Shown here in pieces: positions 23,912-32,417 of a stretch of 64,000 bases of DNA (position 1 is the first letter of the stretch; every line of letters starts with the position of its first letter). Below the pieces are notes generated by a model, which saw nothing but the letters and a program-made list of their open reading frames with translations, was not told where the DNA came from and did no database searches. Source of the DNA: Shinella lacus (GTDB taxonomy: Bacteria; Pseudomonadota; Alphaproteobacteria; Rhizobiales; Rhizobiaceae); the NCBI RefSeq assembly GCF_010994755.1, contig NZ_WHSB02000008.1:62001-126000 (forward strand). The letters run 5' to 3'. Both the position numbers and the translations under genes were made by a program.

Positions 23912-25468
23912 CTATTCCTTCGCCGAATCCCGCCAGGCGCGCTCGAACGGCAAGCGCCAGGCATGGGGGGCGATGAGCTGGTGGATCGACTTCGGCCCCC
24001 AGCCGCCCTGGTCGTAGAGCCGCACCGGCGGCGGGTTGTCGAGCAGCGGCTGGGAGACTTCCCAGAGCCGCTCGATGCCCTCGGCGGTGGTGAACAGCGT
24101 GTGGTCGCCGCGCATCGCATCCAGGATCAGCCGCTCGTAGGCCTCCAGCACTTCGCCGATCAGGCCGGTCTCGCTCATGGCGAATTGCAGCGACAGCTTG
24201 TCGAGGCGGAAGCCGGGGCCGGGGCGCTTGCCGTAGAAGGACAGCGAGACCTTGGAGGCATCGGCAAGGTCGAAGGTGAGATGGTCCGGACCCTGCGCGC
24301 CGACGCCGGAGCCCGCCGGGAACATGGATTTCGGCGGTTCGCGGAAGGCGATCGAGATGATGCGCTGCCCTTCGGCAAGGCGTTTTCCCGTGCGCAGGAA
24401 GAAGGGCACGCCGGCCCAGCGCCAGTTGTCGATGGCGCATTTGAGCGCGATGAACGTGTCGGTGTCGCTCTCCGGGTCCACCCCCGGCTCCTTGCGGTAG
24501 CCGATATATTGGCCGCGCACCACGTCGCGCGGCTCGATCGGCAGCATGGAGCGGAACACCTTGTTCTTCTCCTCGGAGATCGGCGCCGGCTCCAGCGCGG
24601 TCGGCGGCTCCATCGCCATGAAGGCGAGGATCTGGAAGAGATGCGTCACGACCATGTCGCGATAGGCACCGGTCGTCTCGTAGAAGGCGGCGCGGGTCGC
24701 AAGGCCGAGCGTTTCCGGCACGTCGATCTGCACATGGTCGATGAAATTGCGGTTCCAGATCGGCTCGAACAGGCCGTTGCCGAAGCGGAAGGCCAGGATG
24801 TTCTGCGCCGGCTCCTTGCCGAGGAAATGGTCGATGCGGAAGATCTGCTTCTCGTCGAAGACCTCGTGCAGCTTCTTGTTCAGCTCTACGGCGCTGGCGA
24901 GGTCCGTGCCGAAGGGCTTTTCCATGATGATGCGGCAGCGCTCCACCAGCTGCGCCTCGGCGAGAAGCTGCACGGCGGGAAGGGCGGCCTTCGGCGGCAC
25001 GGATAGGTAGTGCACGCGCCGTGTCTCCGGCCCCAGCGCCTCCTCCGCCCGCTCCACGGCCGCCCTCAGCGCGCCCGCGCCGGCATTGAGCGGCACATAG
25101 TCGAGCGAGGCGGCGAAGGCCTCCCATTCGGCCTCCGTGAACTTGCGGGTCAGGAACTTGTCCAGCGATTCGCGGGCGATGGTGCGGAAGCTGTCCGCAT
25201 TGATATCGTCGAGCGAGACGCCGACGATGCGGCAGCCCGGAATGAAGCCGGCATTGATGAGGTGGAACAGCCCCGGCAGCAGCTTGCGCCGGGAGAGATC
25301 GCCCGTCGCACCGAACAGCACGACGACCTGTGGAAAGCCGGGACCGACCCGGGTGGAATTCTTGCGCAAAGTGCCCGTCCCCAACTCTTGCCTGATGCTC
25401 TCGGCACCAGACGCGACCACGCCCGGCCTGCGCCGTCGCGAAGCAGTCGTCTTCGTGCCTGAGGCCAC
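23912..25468 (-). CDS. zwf: Glucose-6-phosphate 1-dehydrogenase
   Basis: This enzyme oxidises glucose 6-phosphate to 6-phosphogluconolactone with NAD(P)+. The product is 518 residues with the dinucleotide motif LFGATGDLSRRKL (51-63) and the active-site signature RIDHFLGKE (211-219, catalytic His214). EKPFGTD (183-189) is also present. The GTG start at 25468 is supported by GAGGG upstream. It gives an extra arginine-rich stretch of about 45 residues before the Rossmann fold that most family members lack. The gene stands without pgl or edd and is the only central-metabolism gene here, so it is probably a second copy in the cell. Confidence 0.96.
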   Translation of the reverse strand: MASGTKTTASRRRRPGVVASGAESIRQELGTGTLRKNSTRVGPGFPQVVVLFGATGDLSRRKLLPGLFHLINAGFIPGCRIVGVSLDDINADSFRTIARESLDKFLTRKFTEAEWEAFAASLDYVPLNAGAGALRAAVERAEEALGPETRRVHYLSVPPKAALPAVQLLAEAQLVERCRIIMEKPFGTDLASAVELNKKLHEVFDEKQIFRIDHFLGKEPAQNILAFRFGNGLFEPIWNRNFIDHVQIDVPETLGLATRAAFYETTGAYRDMVVTHLFQILAFMAMEPPTALEPAPISEEKNKVFRSMLPIEPRDVVRGQYIGYRKEPGVDPESDTDTFIALKCAIDNWRWAGVPFFLRTGKRLAEGQRIISIAFREPPKSMFPAGSGVGAQGPDHLTFDLADASKVSLSFYGKRPGPGFRLDKLSLQFAMSETGLIGEVLEAYERLILDAMRGDHTLFTTAEGIERLWEVSQPLLDNPPPVRLYDQGGWGPKSIHQLIAPHAWRLPFERAWRDSAKE

Positions 25469-25570
25469 AACAAACCCTCACCGATTTCAGCTGGAGTAGA
25501 CGCATGGATTGGCAAGCCGATCAAGGGGGTATCGAAGCCGGCGGGTGCCGGCTCCGATCGTGTTCGTTCG

Positions 25571-26359
25571 TTACATCGCCGGCAGCACCGCGATGTCGCG
25601 CAGGTCGCTGTCGACGCCGCTGATATCGCCGACTTTCGTCGCGGCGCCGGTCTCCAGGTTGACGGTGTAGAGCGTCTTGCCGGCGGCGAGGAAGGCGGTG
25701 TTCGTGCCGTCTTCCGTTGCCTGCACATCGAAGGCGTAGGCGGCGGGCATCGGCTCGATGCCGAGCTTGCCGATCGCCTTCAGCGTGCCGTCGTTCGGCT
25801 TGGTCTGCTGGATGAGCGCGCCGATCGTGGCATCGAGATTGTACATCGCCGTCTTCTCCGGCTTGCCGAAGGAATTGGTATAGGCGGCGGCGACGATGTT
25901 CGGGGTCTCGCCCTTGTGCATGTCGCCCTCCTCGTAGGCGAGCGTGCCGTCCACCGTGACGGCGCCTGTATCCGGGTGGACGCGGTGGTTGGTCGTGCCG
26001 GTCATGAAGCGCAGGCGATCGGCCATCGGGTTGAAATCGACGACGACCGGCGCTTCGGAGAGATCGAGCGTCTTGTCCATCTTCGCGACGTCGGTTGCCG
26101 CGCCGGTGTTGAGATCGATCGAGACGATGCGGTGGTCCGTGGTGACGCCGATGACGGTCTTGTTGCCGGGGCGGAAATCGATGCCGAGGAGCTTGTCGAC
26201 GCCGCCGACCTCCATGGTTTTCGAGACGGCGGGCTTTTCCGTGTCGAACAGCACGAGCGTCTTGTCGCCGGCAAGGCCGAGGACGGGCGCGGCAGACGCG
26301 GTGGTGGCGAGAAGGCCGATGGCGAGGGAGGCGGTGAGGGCGTGGAAGGGCTTGGTCAT
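25571..26359 (-). CDS. Secreted DUF4394 domain protein
   Basis: The ATG at 26359 follows GGAGAACGAC and gives 262 residues. A signal peptide of about 24 residues (LTASLAIGLLATTASAA) precedes a repeated beta-propeller-like domain with blocks such as LLGIDFRPGNKTVIGV, IVSIDLNTGAATDV and LYTVNLETGAATKVG, characteristic of DUF4394. The protein is presumably periplasmic. It is divergent from an ECF sigma factor gene across a 38-base perfect inverted-repeat element, so it is a likely target of that sigma factor. The biochemical role of DUF4394 is unknown. Confidence 0.88.
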   Translation of the reverse strand: MTKPFHALTASLAIGLLATTASAAPVLGLAGDKTLVLFDTEKPAVSKTMEVGGVDKLLGIDFRPGNKTVIGVTTDHRIVSIDLNTGAATDVAKMDKTLDLSEAPVVVDFNPMADRLRFMTGTTNHRVHPDTGAVTVDGTLAYEEGDMHKGETPNIVAAAYTNSFGKPEKTAMYNLDATIGALIQQTKPNDGTLKAIGKLGIEPMPAAYAFDVQATEDGTNTAFLAAGKTLYTVNLETGAATKVGDISGVDSDLRDIAVLPAM

Positions 26360-26432
26360 GTCGTTCTCCGGTGCTTTTGGCGTTAGAGAGAGGAAATGCT
26401 CTCCATCCGAAGACACATGGCGGGTGGCCTTT

Positions 26433-26470
26433 GGATGCAGCGTGCAAAAAAATATTTGCACGCTGCATCC
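26433..26470. repeat. Perfect 16-base inverted repeat between DUF4394 and sigma genes
   Basis: GGATGCAGCGTGCAAA (26433-26448) and its exact complement (26455-26470) flank a six-base AAAATA loop. It sits midway between divergent gene starts (26359 and 26530), where a terminator would make little sense. No T run follows the stem on either strand. An operator for a dimeric regulator or a DNA cruciform is more likely. Confidence 0.85.
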
Positions 26471-26529
26471 AGCAGGGCTGTCCGGGTGTCTTCCTGTCAC
26501 CAATGCCGGAGAGATGACTGGACGAAATC

Positions 26530-27153
26530 ATGCGGATGATGGCAATTGCTTTTCAGGAAACCGCGGCCGACTGCAATGTTCGACGGAAAGAGGGTGGCTT
26601 GGCTTTTAGACCTGACGATCCGGACGAACTGGAAGCCGCAGTACTTGCCTGCGCCAGGGGAGAGCGAAGCGGGCTCCGCGTGATCTTCGATCGCGAAAGC
26701 GGCCGGCTGGTCGCCGTCGCGCAGCGCATCGTGCGCCGGCGCGAGCTTGCGGAAGAGGTCGTGCAGGAGGCCTTCATCCGCATCTGGACCCATGCGCACC
26801 AATATTCGCGGGAGAGAGGTTCGGCGCGGGGCTGGATCTATGCCATCGTTCGCAACCGCGCGCTCAACCTGCTGCGCGATGGCGGGCGCGAGGAGGCGGT
26901 CGACGACATCGAGGCATTGCAGGACCGCGACCATGCCAATGAGGTCATGGCCGCCTGGCAGATGCTCGACCGCGACAGCCGCCTGCGCGAATGCCTCGAC
27001 GGGCTGGAAGAAACGCGGCGCAGCGGCATTCTCATGGCCTATGTGGGCGGCTACACCCACGGCGAAATCGCCGGGCGCCTGCGCCTGCCGCTCGGCACGA
27101 CCAAGTCGTGGATACGGCGCGGCCTTTCGGCGTTGAGGGAGTGCATGTCATGA
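26530..27153 (+). CDS. ECF-type RNA polymerase sigma factor
   Basis: The 207-residue protein has sigma region 2 (VAVAQRIVRRRELAEEVVQEAFIRIW, about 62-87) and region 4 with a helix-turn-helix near the end (YTHGEIAGRLRLPLGTTKSWIRRGLSALRE, about 176-205). It has no region 1 or 3, as in group IV sigma factors. The following anti-sigma gene starts within the stop codon (ATGA). It probably drives its own operon and the divergent DUF4394 gene under an envelope or redox stress. The start is uncertain among ATG 26530 and the following ATGs. Confidence 0.93.
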   Translation: MRMMAIAFQETAADCNVRRKEGGLAFRPDDPDELEAAVLACARGERSGLRVIFDRESGRLVAVAQRIVRRRELAEEVVQEAFIRIWTHAHQYSRERGSARGWIYAIVRNRALNLLRDGGREEAVDDIEALQDRDHANEVMAAWQMLDRDSRLRECLDGLEETRRSGILMAYVGGYTHGEIAGRLRLPLGTTKSWIRRGLSALRECMS

Positions 27154-27848
27154 CCGGCGGCAGAGAGGACGTTCTTTCGCTTGCGGACGAATATGTGCTG
27201 GGCCTGCTGGATGCCGGCGAGGCGGCGGCCGTGGATGCGCGCATCGAGCACGATGCGGCCTTGCGCGCGGCGGTCGCGGCCAGCCGCGAGCGCTTCCTGC
27301 CGCTCGACACCCAGCTTGCGCCGGCCGCCGTCGACGATGGCCTGTGGCGCCGGATCGAGGCGAACCTGCCCGCGCGCGGCGAGGCCCCTCCGGTTGCCGC
27401 TCCGGCAAACGACAACAGGCGCTCCGGCTGGCGGCTGGCGGCGCTTTCCTCCTTTGCCGCCACGCTGCTCCTGGCGGCGGGTCTCGTCTGGAGCCTCGGC
27501 CGCACGGTCGAGCCGGTGGTGATCGCCGTCCTCCTCAACGAGGCGGGCGAGGTGCAGGCGGTCGTCGAGGACTTCGGCAATGACACGGCCAATGTGCGGC
27601 TGCTCAGCGCCTTCGAGGTGCCGGCCGACAAGACCATCCAGGTCTGGACGCTTCCCTCGCGCGAGCTCGGCCCCGTTTCGCTGGGCCTTCTGGACGGCAG
27701 CCGCTCCGCCCGGCTGGAAGGGCCGACATTGCCCGATCCGAACGAAGACCAGCTTTACGAGCTGACGCTCGAACAGGCGGGCGGCTCCACGTCAGGCCGT
27801 CCCACGGGGCCGATCCTCGCCAAGGGCTTTGCCAAGGCGGTGCACTAG
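27150..27848 (+). CDS. Anti-sigma factor, RskA family
   Basis: The start overlaps the sigma-factor stop as ATGA. The 232-residue protein has a cytoplasmic N-terminal anti-sigma domain (LADEYVLGLLDAGEAAAVDARIEHDAALRAAVA, about 11-44) and one membrane helix (about 95-116). A periplasmic RskA domain follows (about 118-225; AVLLNEAGEVQAVVEDFG, IQVWTLPS, LGLLDG, YELTLEQAGG). The zinc-binding HxxxCxxC of the ZAS class is absent; the cytoplasmic part has no cysteine. It should hold the sigma factor at the membrane until an external signal releases it. Confidence 0.92.
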   Translation: MTGGREDVLSLADEYVLGLLDAGEAAAVDARIEHDAALRAAVAASRERFLPLDTQLAPAAVDDGLWRRIEANLPARGEAPPVAAPANDNRRSGWRLAALSSFAATLLLAAGLVWSLGRTVEPVVIAVLLNEAGEVQAVVEDFGNDTANVRLLSAFEVPADKTIQVWTLPSRELGPVSLGLLDGSRSARLEGPTLPDPNEDQLYELTLEQAGGSTSGRPTGPILAKGFAKAVH

Positions 27849-27856
27849 GACCGCGC

Positions 27857-28756
27857 TCAGGGTGAGGCGATATTGCGCGGCGACAGCGCGACGCGGCGCT
27901 CCCAGATGACGAGGACCATGCTGGCGGCGACGATGAGGAAGGCGCCGATGAAGACGTTGAGGGCGGGGATTTCCGCCCAGATGGCATAGCCGTAGACGAA
28001 GGCCCAGATCAGGCCGGTATATTCGACGGGCGCCAGCGCGGAGGCGGGCGCGTAGCGAAAACCCTCGTAGAGCAGGAACTGCCCGAGCGTCGCCACGAGG
28101 CCGAGCGCGAACATCAGCATCCACCCTTCCGCATCGGGCGTCTTCCACATCCAGGGGAAGGTGGCCGCACAGGCGATGCCGAAGAGCAGGCTGGTGGCGA
28201 ACATCTGCGTGAGCGTGCTCTCGCTGCGGCTGACAAGGCGGATGAGGATGGTGCTCCAGGCCCAGCAGAAGCCCGCGACAAGGCACATGGCGGCGGGGAT
28301 GAGGTTGGGCGAATGGGACGGGTTGGCCGCGATGATGACGCCGACGAAACCGCCGACGCAGGCGATCCAGCGTCCCGCGCCCACGGCCTCCTTGAGCACG
28401 AGGATCGACAGGAACACCGTGATGATCGGCGCGGAGAAATAGAGCGTGGTGAGTTCGGCGAGACCCAGATAGCGCGCGGCATTGTAGTAGAGCAGCCAGG
28501 CGACGAGCATCAGCGCGGCGCGCAGCACCACGGTGCCGCGATAGGGGCTCTTGAGGATCGAGGGGTGGCGGTAGACGCGGATCAGCACGCCGGAGACCAG
28601 CACGATGACGAGGCTGCGCACGAACAGGATCTGCGGAACCTCGTAGGTCGCCACCATCCATTTCACCAGCGCATCCTGCATGGCGAAACAGGCATAGCCG
28701 GCCGAGGCCAGCGCAATGCCGGCCAGCGGTTTCGTGTCGATCAGTCCGGAACTCAT
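27857..28756 (-). CDS. DMT/EamA family transporter
   Basis: This 299-residue inner-membrane protein has about ten hydrophobic segments arranged as two EamA repeats. Typical features are ALVKWMVATYEVPQILFVRSL in the first half, and YFSAPIITVFLSILVLKEAVG and VEYTGLIWAFVYGYAIWAEIP at the ends of the repeats. GAGG precedes the ATG. It is transcribed after the DadA-like oxidase (32 bases apart) and may export a metabolite linked to it. The substrate is unknown. Confidence 0.9.
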   Translation of the reverse strand: MSSGLIDTKPLAGIALASAGYACFAMQDALVKWMVATYEVPQILFVRSLVIVLVSGVLIRVYRHPSILKSPYRGTVVLRAALMLVAWLLYYNAARYLGLAELTTLYFSAPIITVFLSILVLKEAVGAGRWIACVGGFVGVIIAANPSHSPNLIPAAMCLVAGFCWAWSTILIRLVSRSESTLTQMFATSLLFGIACAATFPWMWKTPDAEGWMLMFALGLVATLGQFLLYEGFRYAPASALAPVEYTGLIWAFVYGYAIWAEIPALNVFIGAFLIVAASMVLVIWERRVALSPRNIASP

Positions 28757-28788
28757 GATGGCCTCAAGATGTCATGCCTTTTCGCCCG

Positions 28789-30144
28789 TCAAAGCCCGGG
28801 GCCTGGCCGAATGGCGCTTCCATCGCTGAAGCGCGCCAGCCGGAAACGGTGGAGACGATGGCCGGGATCGTTGCCCTGGATGAGATCCGCGACGACGCGC
28901 CCGATGCCCGGCCCGATGCCGAAACCATGGCCGCTCATGCCGGTCGCAACGAAGAGGCCGTCGATGGCCTGCGCGCGGTCGACGATGGGCACGACATCCG
29001 GCATGGCATCGATCATGCCCGCCCAGGTCGTCCGCAGCGAAACCGGCCCGATCTGCGGGAAGAGCGCCTGGAAGTCGCGCTCGATCGCGTGGAGGCGGGC
29101 GTTTTCCGGCGCGGGATCGAGCACCCGCATCGCCTCGAAGGGGCTCGGGCCGTCCGGCGTCCAGTCGCGCGGCGTCGTCCAGCCGTCGGGAAACGCCGTC
29201 GGCGCGGCAAGGCGATAGCGCATGCCCAGCGGGTTGGCCTTCAGGACGGGAAGATATTTTGGCGCGTGGCGGAAGGCATCCGGCCCGAGGGAGAGCTGGC
29301 TGCTGCCGCCGGGGGCGAGCGTGTATCCGCCATCCTGCCGGCGCCGGAAGGCGATTTGCGCATCGGCCGCCGCACCCGCATGGATCTCCGGCAGCGGCCC
29401 GGTGGCGGCCACGGTGGCGCGCACGCTGAGCTGCGGAATGGAAATGCCGTGTTTGCGCAGGAAGAGCGACGACCACGCGCCGCCCGCGACCAGCACGCTC
29501 GACGTTGCGATGAGGCCTGCCTCCGTCCACACGCCGCTGACCCGGCCGGCCGAAAGCTCCAGCGCCCGTGCGGCGCAGTTTTCCACGATCCTGACGCCGT
29601 GGCGCACGGCAAGGCGGGCGAGCGCCGGCACGGCGAGCCACGGCTCGGCGCGCATGTCGGAGGGCGTGACCATCGCGCCGGCATAGCGGCGTGCGGCGCC
29701 CTCGAAGAGGCTGGCGGTCTCGTCCCCATCGATGAGGCGGGTGTCGAGGTCGTGCTCGGCGGCGATCTTCATGAAAGCGTCGAAGCCGGCGAGGTCCTTT
29801 TGCGACCGGGCGAGATAGGTCACGCCCGTCTGGTTCAGGCCGATATCCTCGCCGCTTTCCTCGGCCAGCGCCCGCCAGAGGCGGCAGGCCTCGATGACGA
29901 TCGGAAGCTCGTCCGCATCGCGGCCCTGCTTGCGGATCCAGCCCCAGTTTCGCGACGACTGCTCGGCGGCGATGCGTCCCTTTTCCACCAGCGTGACGGA
30001 TATGTTCCGCTTGGCCAGGAAGAGCGCGGTGGTGACGCCGATGACGCCGCCGCCGATGATGACCACATCGGACGCCTGCGGCGGCGGCCCGGGATAGCGG
30101 ATGGGATCGGCCAGGGAGAAGGGAAAGGTGAGCACGGGATGCAT
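28789..30144 (-). CDS. DadA-like FAD-dependent amino-acid oxidoreductase
   Basis: From the ATG at 30144 the product is 451 residues. An upstream start at 30216 would add unconserved sequence. The FAD Rossmann motif VVIIGGGVIGVTTALFLAKR is at about 27-46. NWGWIRKQGRD and the C-terminal FATGMSGHGFGIGPGIGRVVADLI are typical of D-amino-acid dehydrogenase/glycine-oxidase-type DAO enzymes. It likely oxidises an amine or D-amino acid and passes electrons to the membrane chain. It forms a small operon with the EamA transporter. The substrate cannot be deduced. Confidence 0.88.
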   Translation of the reverse strand: MHPVLTFPFSLADPIRYPGPPPQASDVVIIGGGVIGVTTALFLAKRNISVTLVEKGRIAAEQSSRNWGWIRKQGRDADELPIVIEACRLWRALAEESGEDIGLNQTGVTYLARSQKDLAGFDAFMKIAAEHDLDTRLIDGDETASLFEGAARRYAGAMVTPSDMRAEPWLAVPALARLAVRHGVRIVENCAARALELSAGRVSGVWTEAGLIATSSVLVAGGAWSSLFLRKHGISIPQLSVRATVAATGPLPEIHAGAAADAQIAFRRRQDGGYTLAPGGSSQLSLGPDAFRHAPKYLPVLKANPLGMRYRLAAPTAFPDGWTTPRDWTPDGPSPFEAMRVLDPAPENARLHAIERDFQALFPQIGPVSLRTTWAGMIDAMPDVVPIVDRAQAIDGLFVATGMSGHGFGIGPGIGRVVADLIQGNDPGHRLHRFRLARFSDGSAIRPGPGL

Positions 30145-30257
30145 TCTGGGGCAGGAGAGTCGCTGCCTTGGCAGTACCAGATAAACCGCCGCCAAACTAC
30201 TGGCTTCCACGCGCAATCATGCCCCGGAATATCGGTCACGGGAGGGTAAAAACCGGC

Positions 30258-31193
30258 TCAGCGGCCTTGCAGGAGCGCGATGTCGCGGATCGGCGGATTG
30301 CCGAACAACCGCCTGTATTCGCGGCTGAACTGGGTGACGCTTTCATAGCCGACACGGAAAGCCGTGGTGCCGGCATCGAGCCGCTCGGTCAGGAGAAGGC
30401 GGCGCGCCTCGTGCAGCCGGATCTGCTTCTGGTACTGCAGCGGGCTCATGCGCGTGATGGCGTTGAAATGGTGGTAGAAGGTCGACACGCCCATGCCGGC
30501 CATGTCCGCCAGAACCTCGATCGAGGCCGGCTCGGCATAATGCGCGCGCAGCCAGCTGATGATGGCCGCGATCCGGTTGTGCTGCGTGCCGTGCCGCGCG
30601 ATCTGGCGAAGCTGGCCGCCCGCTGGTCCCACCAGCAGGTGGTAGATCACCTCGCGCAGCACCATGCGGCCGAGGATCGGGATGTCGCGCGGCACATCCG
30701 CAAGGGCGGCCAGCCGCAGGATCGCGTCGAGCAGGCCGGCCGTCACCATGCCGATCGTCATGCCGGTGCCGGCATCGCTTGTGGCGATGCCCTCCAGGTC
30801 GATCTCGGCGCCGACCGCCTGCACCGCCGCAAGGTCGAGCTTCAGCATGAGCGACAGGAAGGGATGCGCCTCGCTGCCGTCGAGCACCTGCGCGATCGTC
30901 GGCAGGTCGACGGAGGTCAGCATGAACCGGCAGGCGTCGTACTCATAGACATTCGCGCCGACCATCACCCGCTTGCGCCCCTGCACGACGAGCGAGAGGC
31001 TTGGCTCGTAGAAGGCGGACGCCGGGTCGCAGGCCGAGCCGCGGCGATAGAAGGACAGGCCGGGAACGCCGGACTGGCGGTCGTCCGCGCCGGCAAGATC
31101 ATGCAGGATACGGTCGGCCAGCCGGGCGCGCGCGATCGCCCTCTCGTCGGGATGGCCGGCCGGGCTGTGTTTCTTGTCGTCGGGGCGCAACAT
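30258..31193 (-). CDS. AraC family regulator with AraC_N domain (YqhC-like)
   Basis: From the ATG at 31193 the product is 311 residues. The N-terminal domain (about 25-180; GLSFYRRGSACDPASAFYEPSLSLVVQGRKRV) is the AraC_N type found in YqhC. The C-terminal AraC domain has two helix-turn-helices (VLADMAGMGVSTFYHHFNAITRMSPLQYQKQIRLHEARRLL split over about 225-265). YqhC regulates an aldehyde reductase. Here the gene faces a zinc alcohol dehydrogenase, so the analogous role of aldehyde-responsive activator is likely. Confidence 0.92.
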   Translation of the reverse strand: MLRPDDKKHSPAGHPDERAIARARLADRILHDLAGADDRQSGVPGLSFYRRGSACDPASAFYEPSLSLVVQGRKRVMVGANVYEYDACRFMLTSVDLPTIAQVLDGSEAHPFLSLMLKLDLAAVQAVGAEIDLEGIATSDAGTGMTIGMVTAGLLDAILRLAALADVPRDIPILGRMVLREVIYHLLVGPAGGQLRQIARHGTQHNRIAAIISWLRAHYAEPASIEVLADMAGMGVSTFYHHFNAITRMSPLQYQKQIRLHEARRLLLTERLDAGTTAFRVGYESVTQFSREYRRLFGNPPIRDIALLQGR

Positions 31194-31250
31194 GCCGGGC
31201 AGAGTAGCGTCGCGCCCGCCCCGCAGCAAGCGGCCGGGCGGCGGGCAAGA

Positions 31251-31277
31251 GGATTGGGCAACAATCCGGAAGGATTG
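31251..31277. promoter_or_regulatory. GGATTG repeat sites between AraC and alcohol dehydrogenase
   Basis: GGATTG (31251-31256), its inverse CAATCC (31262-31267) and a second GGATTG (31272-31277) occur 10-11 bases apart, on one DNA face. They lie between divergent genes and are a candidate AraC binding array. Confidence 0.45.
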
Positions 31278-31345
31278 AGCTACCGCGGCGGGGCAGGCTG
31301 CGGCTAGCTTCTCCCCATCTTCCCGAATGTGAACGGAACCTCCCC

Positions 31346-32404
31346 ATGCAAACGACCGGATACGCCGCCTACGACGCGGACACACCCCTTGCCCCCTTCT
31401 CCTTCGCCCGGCGCGAGCTGCGCGACAACGACGTGGCGATCGAGGTGCTCTATTGCGGCATCTGCCACACGGACCTGCATATCGCGAAAAACCTCTGGAA
31501 GGACTGGTTTCCGACGAGCTACCCGACCGTCCCCGGCCACGAGATCGTCGGGCGCGTCGTGGAGGTGGGCAAGGACGTCACGCTGCATGCCGTCAACGAC
31601 CTGGTTGCCGTCGGCACTATCATCGACAGCTGCCAGCATTGCGACCAATGCCGCCGGAACGAGGAGCAGATGTGCCGCCAGGGGCCGACGCTCACCTATG
31701 GCGGGGCCGACCGGATCGACCGCAGCATGACCTATGGCGGCTTTTCGAAACATATGGTCGTGCGCGACAATTTCGTGCTGAAGCTGCCGGAGGGGCTGGA
31801 TGCCGCCCGCGTCGCGCCGCTGCTTTGCGCCGGCATCACCGTCTATTCGCCGCTGCGGCTGTGGAATGTCGGCCCGGGCAGCCGGGTCGGCGTCGTCGGG
31901 ATCGGCGGCCTCGGCCATCTCGCCGTGCGCTTTGCCGCAGCCCTTGGCGCCAGCGTCACGGTCATCACGCGCTCGGCGGCGAAGGGCGAGGAAGCGCAAG
32001 CGCTCGGGGCCGACAGCGTGCTGATCTCGACTGCGCCCGACGCCATGGCGGCCGCGGCATCGTCCTTCGACGTCATCATCGACACGGTGCCCGTCGGCCA
32101 CGACATGTCGCCCTATATCGACCTGCTCGATGTCGAGGGCGTGCTGGTGATCGTGGGGGCGCTCGATACGATGAAGGGCTTCAGCTCCCTGCCGCTCATC
32201 ACCGGGCGCCGGCGCATCACCGGTTCGCCCTCGGGCGGCATCGCCGAGACGCAGGAAATGCTCGATTTCTGCGCCCGAAAGCAGATCCTGCCCGATTGCG
32301 AGATCATCGAGATACACGAGGTCAACGACGCCTTCGACCGGCTGGAGCACGGCGACGTCCGCTACCGCTTCGTCATCGACATGGCGTCGCTTGCCGTGGA
32401 ATAG
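31346..32404 (+). CDS. Zinc-dependent alcohol dehydrogenase (cinnamyl-alcohol/YahK type)
   Basis: The 352-residue medium-chain dehydrogenase has catalytic zinc ligands Cys40 in YCGICHTD and His65 in VPGHE. Structural zinc cysteines are at 96, 99, 102 and 110, and the nucleotide motif is GIGGLGHLAVRFA (about 183-195). The WFPTSYPTVPGHEIVG segment is typical of NADPH-dependent aldehyde reductases such as YahK and AdhC-like cinnamyl enzymes. It probably reduces reactive aldehydes and is controlled by the divergent AraC regulator. Confidence 0.94.
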   Translation: MQTTGYAAYDADTPLAPFSFARRELRDNDVAIEVLYCGICHTDLHIAKNLWKDWFPTSYPTVPGHEIVGRVVEVGKDVTLHAVNDLVAVGTIIDSCQHCDQCRRNEEQMCRQGPTLTYGGADRIDRSMTYGGFSKHMVVRDNFVLKLPEGLDAARVAPLLCAGITVYSPLRLWNVGPGSRVGVVGIGGLGHLAVRFAAALGASVTVITRSAAKGEEAQALGADSVLISTAPDAMAAAASSFDVIIDTVPVGHDMSPYIDLLDVEGVLVIVGALDTMKGFSSLPLITGRRRITGSPSGGIAETQEMLDFCARKQILPDCEIIEIHEVNDAFDRLEHGDVRYRFVIDMASLAVE

Positions 32405-32417
32405 GCGATACCGGGCT

